From contig JAFXQM010000023.1 in assembly GCA_017527075.1 (NCBI GenBank), positions 1-64,000 of the forward strand: a stretch of 64,000 nucleotides of DNA, in the 5' to 3' direction. Of this stretch, positions 60,798 through 64,000 are shown piece after piece. Position numbers and translations under genes: made by a program. This DNA comes from Selenomonadaceae bacterium. GTDB lineage: Bacteria > Bacillota > Negativicutes > Selenomonadales > Selenomonadaceae. Each line of letters begins with the position of its first letter. Position 1 is the first letter of the stretch. The notes under the pieces were generated by a model. That model was not told the origin of the DNA. It saw nothing but the letters and a program-made list of their open reading frames with translations, and did no database searches.

Positions 60798-60826
60798 TTT
60801 ACAATCCGCCGCCGATTCGGTATCAT
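60798..60826 (+). promoter_or_regulatory. Promoter of the sensor kinase gene
   Basis: TTTACA and TATCAT with a 17-bp spacer, followed by a 27-nt leader with AAAGGA. The -10 region (CGGTATCATAC) is shared with the GT2 promoter. Confidence 0.65.
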
Positions 60827-60860
60827 ACAAACACATTCATCAAGACAGAAAGGACTTTCG

Positions 60861-62282
60861 ATGAGCGTCATTGATAAGATTAAACGCAAAGTCAACGGCT
60901 TTGAAATTTCCACGAAGATAACGCTCGGATACGCGGCGTGCTTCGTGACATTGCTCGCCGTGATTAATCTGGCGATGTGGCTCGGAGTCATGAGCGCGCT
61001 TTACGTTCCCGCCGAAAGAACAATCACGCGCAGCATGGAACACATTGAAAAAGTTTTCGCCGCGCTGGAAATGAATTACATGAGCTTCGACCCGAATGCT
61101 TTCCGCGGGGCGTTGGTGGCGGGCGTCGTGCTCAGAGCCGTCGACGAGCGCGGTGAAGTTTTTATCGACACCGACGAAAATTATCCGTCGAATGAAATGT
61201 TTGAAGCCGGTCTGCTGAAGAATCCGCCGATTTTTGCCAACGCGGACTTCGACGTCGCCAAAATCGGTTCCGCGCTGATTTATCGAAACGAAATGGATTA
61301 CACGCACGACGGAGAGACCGTCACGCTTTATTTTTTCAGGACAATTACTTCCGAACTGATTCTTTTGGAGAATCTGGAAAAATCTTTGCTGATGTTGGAC
61401 GTCCTCGGGGTTTTGCTTGCCATCGGTTTGGGTTACGCGCTCAGCCGAAAAATTTTGACGCCGATAAAAACCATGAACGAGTTGGCGCGCGAAATTGCCT
61501 TCGAGAAAATGGGCGGACGAATTCCACTGGGCACGGCCGACGACGAACTCAACGAGCTGGCAAAAACTTTGAACGAAATGCTGGACCGACTGCAGGGCGG
61601 CATAAGCAAGCAGCAAAAATTTGTGTCCGACGCCTCGCACGAACTGCGCACGCCCGCCGCAGTCATAAAAGGTTACATTGACTTCATTGAGACTTACGGC
61701 ACGGCGGACGAAGCTCTGCTCAAAGAAAATTTGAAAGTCATCGGCTCCGAGGCGCAGAACATGCAAGCCTTGCTGGAAAATCTTTTGTTCCTCTCGCGCA
61801 CCGACCAACACCGCCAGAAACTCAACAAAAAAATTTTGGACTTGGATGATATCGTCGGCGACGTGATGAGTAAGATGAAAACCGTCGTGAAGACTCACAA
61901 GGTTGAGCTCGTGAAAAATATGCCCGCGAAAATTTTCGGGGACGAAACGACGATTCGGCAGATGATGAGAATTTTTTTGGACAACGCGGTCAAGTACACG
62001 CCCGAAGGCGGCTCGATAAAAGTTTCGCTGGCAGTTTACGGCGAAGAAATTTTGCTGAGCATTTCGGATTCGGGCATCGGTATCGCGCCGGAGAATCAGA
62101 AAAAAATTTTCAGCCGCTTCTTCCGCGTCGACAGCGAGGATTTGGTCAGCGAGGCGAACGGCAGCGGGCTCGGCTTGTCGATTGCCAAATGGATTGCCGA
62201 CAACCACGAGATAAAAATTTTCGTCGCGAGTGCTCTCGGCAAGGGCACAACCTTCACGCTGAGAATTCCAAAAGCAAATTGA
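60861..62282 (+). CDS. Orphan sensor histidine kinase
   Basis: A 473-residue kinase. It has membrane helices at about residues 20-50 and 175-200, with a sensor loop between (about 125 residues). A HAMP region (ILTPIKTMNELAREIAFEKM) leads to a HisKA domain with SDASHELRTP (phospho-His near residue 261). The HATPase domain has DNAVKYTPEGG, SDSGIGIAP, and GSGLGLSIAKW. The usual response-regulator partner is not adjacent. dacA follows with its own promoter. The signal and target are not evident. Confidence 0.9.
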   Translation: MSVIDKIKRKVNGFEISTKITLGYAACFVTLLAVINLAMWLGVMSALYVPAERTITRSMEHIEKVFAALEMNYMSFDPNAFRGALVAGVVLRAVDERGEVFIDTDENYPSNEMFEAGLLKNPPIFANADFDVAKIGSALIYRNEMDYTHDGETVTLYFFRTITSELILLENLEKSLLMLDVLGVLLAIGLGYALSRKILTPIKTMNELAREIAFEKMGGRIPLGTADDELNELAKTLNEMLDRLQGGISKQQKFVSDASHELRTPAAVIKGYIDFIETYGTADEALLKENLKVIGSEAQNMQALLENLLFLSRTDQHRQKLNKKILDLDDIVGDVMSKMKTVVKTHKVELVKNMPAKIFGDETTIRQMMRIFLDNAVKYTPEGGSIKVSLAVYGEEILLSISDSGIGIAPENQKKIFSRFFRVDSEDLVSEANGSGLGLSIAKWIADNHEIKIFVASALGKGTTFTLRIPKAN

Positions 62283-62289
62283 CTTCCCG

Positions 62290-62340
62290 CCGTCAACGCG
62301 ACGGTGTTTTTTTGACAAGACGCCGCGATAAATTTATAAT
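62290..62340 (+). promoter_or_regulatory. Terminator fused to the dacA promoter
   Basis: The terminator stem CCGTC/GACGG with TGTTTTTTT (62290-62313) ends the kinase unit. Its final T run is the start of TTGACA (62312-62317), paired with a perfect TATAAT (62335-62340) at 17 bp. Confidence 0.75.
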
Positions 62341-62376
62341 CAGCCGAAACTTTTTCTTGCATAAGGAGAGAGACCT

Positions 62377-63657
62377 TTGAACTTGAAAAAATTTTTGTCA
62401 GCGATAATTTTAACGGCGACGATTTTTGTCGTGGCGGAGGCGGCTCCCGAAGGACGAATGCCCGCCTCGGAACTCATGCGGCTCGAAGAGGCTCCGCGCG
62501 GAGAAATCGCTCGCCCGATGCAAACTTTGACTTCAGAAAATTCGGGGCTCAATCCCGGCTACTCGGTCACGCCGATTCAAAACACCAGACCCGTTGCCCC
62601 CGACGACGTCCTGCCGAACGTCACGGCGACCGCGGCGATTGTCATTGAGGCTTCGACAGGTCATGTCCTTTACGAACGCAACCCCGACCAGCACATGTTC
62701 CCCGCCAGCACAACAAAGATGATGACGTTGATAACCGCGCTCGAAGGCAACAAGCTCGACGAAATTGTCACCGTCGGTCCCGGCGCGTACAACGCGGAAG
62801 GCTCGACGCTGTGGCTCGACGTCGGAGAAAAAATTCCGCTCGGCGATTTGCTTTACGGAATGATGTTGGTTTCGGGCAACGACGGCGCAATTGCCATCGC
62901 CGAACACTGCGGCGGAAACGTTCACGACTTCGCCGCGAAGATGACGCAACGCGCTCACGAACTCGGCGCGGTCAACACGAACTTCACGAACGCAAACGGC
63001 TTGCCCGACCCGAATCATTACACCTCGGCGCGCGACTTGGCAATTATGGCGGCGCACGGATTCACCTTGCCGCACTTCGAAGAAATTTGCTCGACGAAGG
63101 AAATTTCATTCCCTTGGATTCACGACGAAACAAAACTCCTGCGCAACGAAAATCAAATGCTGTGGTTCTATCGCGGCTGCAACGGAATCAAGACGGGTTA
63201 CACGGACGCGGCGGGGCGGTGCCTCGTGACTTCAGCCAAACAAAACGGCGTTCAGTTAATCGCGGTCGTGCTCGACAGCCTTTACATTTGGAACGATTCA
63301 ATTTTACTGCTCGACTACGGATTCGGGCGCGTGTCCTCTCAGAGTTTGATTAAGGCGGGCGAAGTCGTTAAAACTTTGCCGATAATTTCGGGGCGGCGCA
63401 AATCCATGCAAGTAAAGACGGCGGGCGAAATCATCATGCCGGTGTTTGAGGGCGACGCCAACGCTTACGAAATTGTTTACGATTTGCCAGAAGCTTTGAC
63501 GGCCCCGATAAAGGCGGGCGAGACGATTGGCAAGATTCGTGTGGTGTTGCCCGACGGAAGAGAGGCGGCCGCCGTCGACGTGGTCACGACTGTCGACGTG
63601 GAGCAAAAATCTTTCTTCCGATTGATTTTGGATAAGATAAAAAGTTTCTTTGCGTAA
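62377..63657 (+). CDS. D-alanyl-D-alanine carboxypeptidase (DacA/PBP5 family)
   Basis: A 426-residue secreted penicillin-binding protein with an N-terminal signal (FLSAIILTATIFVVAEA). The S11 motifs are FPASTTKMM (nucleophile Ser about residue 110), SGN (about 167), and IKTGYTDAAG (about 271). A beta-rich PBP5 C-terminal domain and a terminal amphipathic helix (FFRLILDKIKSFF) anchor it to the membrane. It trims pentapeptides of peptidoglycan. The TTG start lies behind AAGGAGAGAG. Confidence 0.93.
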   Translation: MNLKKFLSAIILTATIFVVAEAAPEGRMPASELMRLEEAPRGEIARPMQTLTSENSGLNPGYSVTPIQNTRPVAPDDVLPNVTATAAIVIEASTGHVLYERNPDQHMFPASTTKMMTLITALEGNKLDEIVTVGPGAYNAEGSTLWLDVGEKIPLGDLLYGMMLVSGNDGAIAIAEHCGGNVHDFAAKMTQRAHELGAVNTNFTNANGLPDPNHYTSARDLAIMAAHGFTLPHFEEICSTKEISFPWIHDETKLLRNENQMLWFYRGCNGIKTGYTDAAGRCLVTSAKQNGVQLIAVVLDSLYIWNDSILLLDYGFGRVSSQSLIKAGEVVKTLPIISGRRKSMQVKTAGEIIMPVFEGDANAYEIVYDLPEALTAPIKAGETIGKIRVVLPDGREAAAVDVVTTVDVEQKSFFRLILDKIKSFFA

Positions 63658-63680
63658 AAAATTTTGGAGGAGAATTTAAC

Positions 63681-64000
63681 ATGAGCGAGAGAATTAAATT
63701 GGCGGATGAATTGCACCGCAAAGGTTACAGCTGTTCGCAGTCGGTGGCGGTCGCCTGCGCGGACTTGGTGGACGTGCCGAAAGAATTTTTGTTCAAGGCA
63801 ACGGAAGGCTTCGGCGCAGGCATGGGCACGATGGACGGCGTGTGCGGCGCGTTGACGGGCGGGCTTTTAATCGCGGGGCTCAAGAACAGCACGGGCAATC
63901 TCGCCACGCCCAAATCCAAATCTTCGACGATGAAAATTTCTAAGGCAATGCTGACGAGTTTCCGCGAGAAATGCGGCGCGCTCATTTGCCGCGAACTCAA
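63681..64000 (+). CDS. C_GCAxxG_C_C family protein, N-terminal part (truncated by window edge)
   Basis: 106 codons are visible. The family pattern is GYSCSQSVAVACAD, GFGAGMGTMDGVCGALTGG, and FREKCGALICREL, which contains the conserved Cys residues and C-GxC-GA motif of the redox-type family TIGR01909. Members are small proteins with several Cys, sometimes fused to or next to oxidoreductases; a metal- or disulfide-linked role is assumed. ATG follows TTGGAGGAG. Confidence 0.8.
   Translation, partial: MSERIKLADELHRKGYSCSQSVAVACADLVDVPKEFLFKATEGFGAGMGTMDGVCGALTGGLLIAGLKNSTGNLATPKSKSSTMKISKAMLTSFREKCGALICREL

Noticed and set aside
60840..62318. 492-codon open frame antisense to the sensor kinase
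   Set aside because: The opposite frame has all kinase motifs, an SD and a promoter; this frame has none.

Overview
The window reads as a chromosomal segment of a diderm Firmicute, most likely a Negativicutes/Selenomonadales anaerobe. It combines Firmicute-type genes (whiA, addA, DUF4446, YgcG-type TPM protein) with an outer-membrane gene (PagL-type lipid A deacylase). It also carries both subunits of methylmalonyl-CoA mutase, as expected for succinate-pathway propionate formation. The genus is inference; no rRNA or tRNA gene was seen. Coding DNA is GC-rich but peppered with AAAATTTT palindromes. Promoters are close to sigma70 consensus, usually with a 17-bp spacer, and TTG or GTG starts behind good Shine-Dalgarno (SD) sequences are frequent.

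Layout. 1-1.8 kb: end of an IS5/IS427-type element, a PagL-like gene, a tandem structured element and a PBECR-type phage-nuclease gene. 1.9-11.5 kb: rfbC-addA-dapB-flavodoxin lipoprotein-DUF4405, then a NeuD-like acyltransferase, an acyl carrier protein and an MmeI-type restriction-modification (R-M) protein. 11.5-12.2 kb: a compact noncoding locus with three copies of one promoter, terminators and an opposing 28-codon hydrophobic peptide gene, resembling a type I toxin-antitoxin. 12.2-20.2 kb: UxaA-family dehydratase, SDR, aroC-aroK-aroB, OGG-type glycosylase, RsmJ-like methyltransferase and a CitE-like lyase whose stop codon is the target of a second, internally deleted IS. 21-23.5 kb: glpK-glpF. 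23.6-28 kb (minus strand): gyrA, a small membrane protein, cobA-hemD fusion. 28-35.6 kb: GG-leader peptide gene, DUF815 ATPase, Tat phosphoesterase, thioesterase, bioY-bioD under a probable BirA operator, rsmI, metG. 35.8-40.2 kb: mutA-mutB. 40.3-43.3 kb: a second single-chain R-M protein with two target-recognition domains. 43.4-50.3 kb: secreted hydrolase, vWA-like lipoprotein, orphan ilvN, permuted solute-binding lipoprotein, FkbM methyltransferase, M23 peptidase, DUF4446. 50.3-64 kb: whiA, GT2, ORF6N/BRO-N/T5orf172 phage-type protein, TPM and zinc-ribbon membrane proteins, EamA, GT4, polysaccharide deacetylase, NUDIX, SPFH/zinc-ribbon protein, sensor kinase, D-Ala-D-Ala carboxypeptidase, and the start of a C_GCAxxG_C_C protein.

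Themes. Many genes serve the envelope and surface glycans (PagL, RfbC, NeuD, FkbM, GT2, GT4, deacetylase, M23, DacA). The rest is central metabolism plus DNA defence and maintenance (two R-M enzymes, AddA, OGG).

The most unusual signals lie between genes. Heptameter repeats of the TTAGGAG type occupy gene junctions and supply both the stop codon of one gene and the SD of the next. Short local duplications, often of gene 3' ends, recur. The toxin-antitoxin-like locus at 11.5-12.2 kb and the covarying tandem element at 1.16-1.37 kb are the best candidates for something new.
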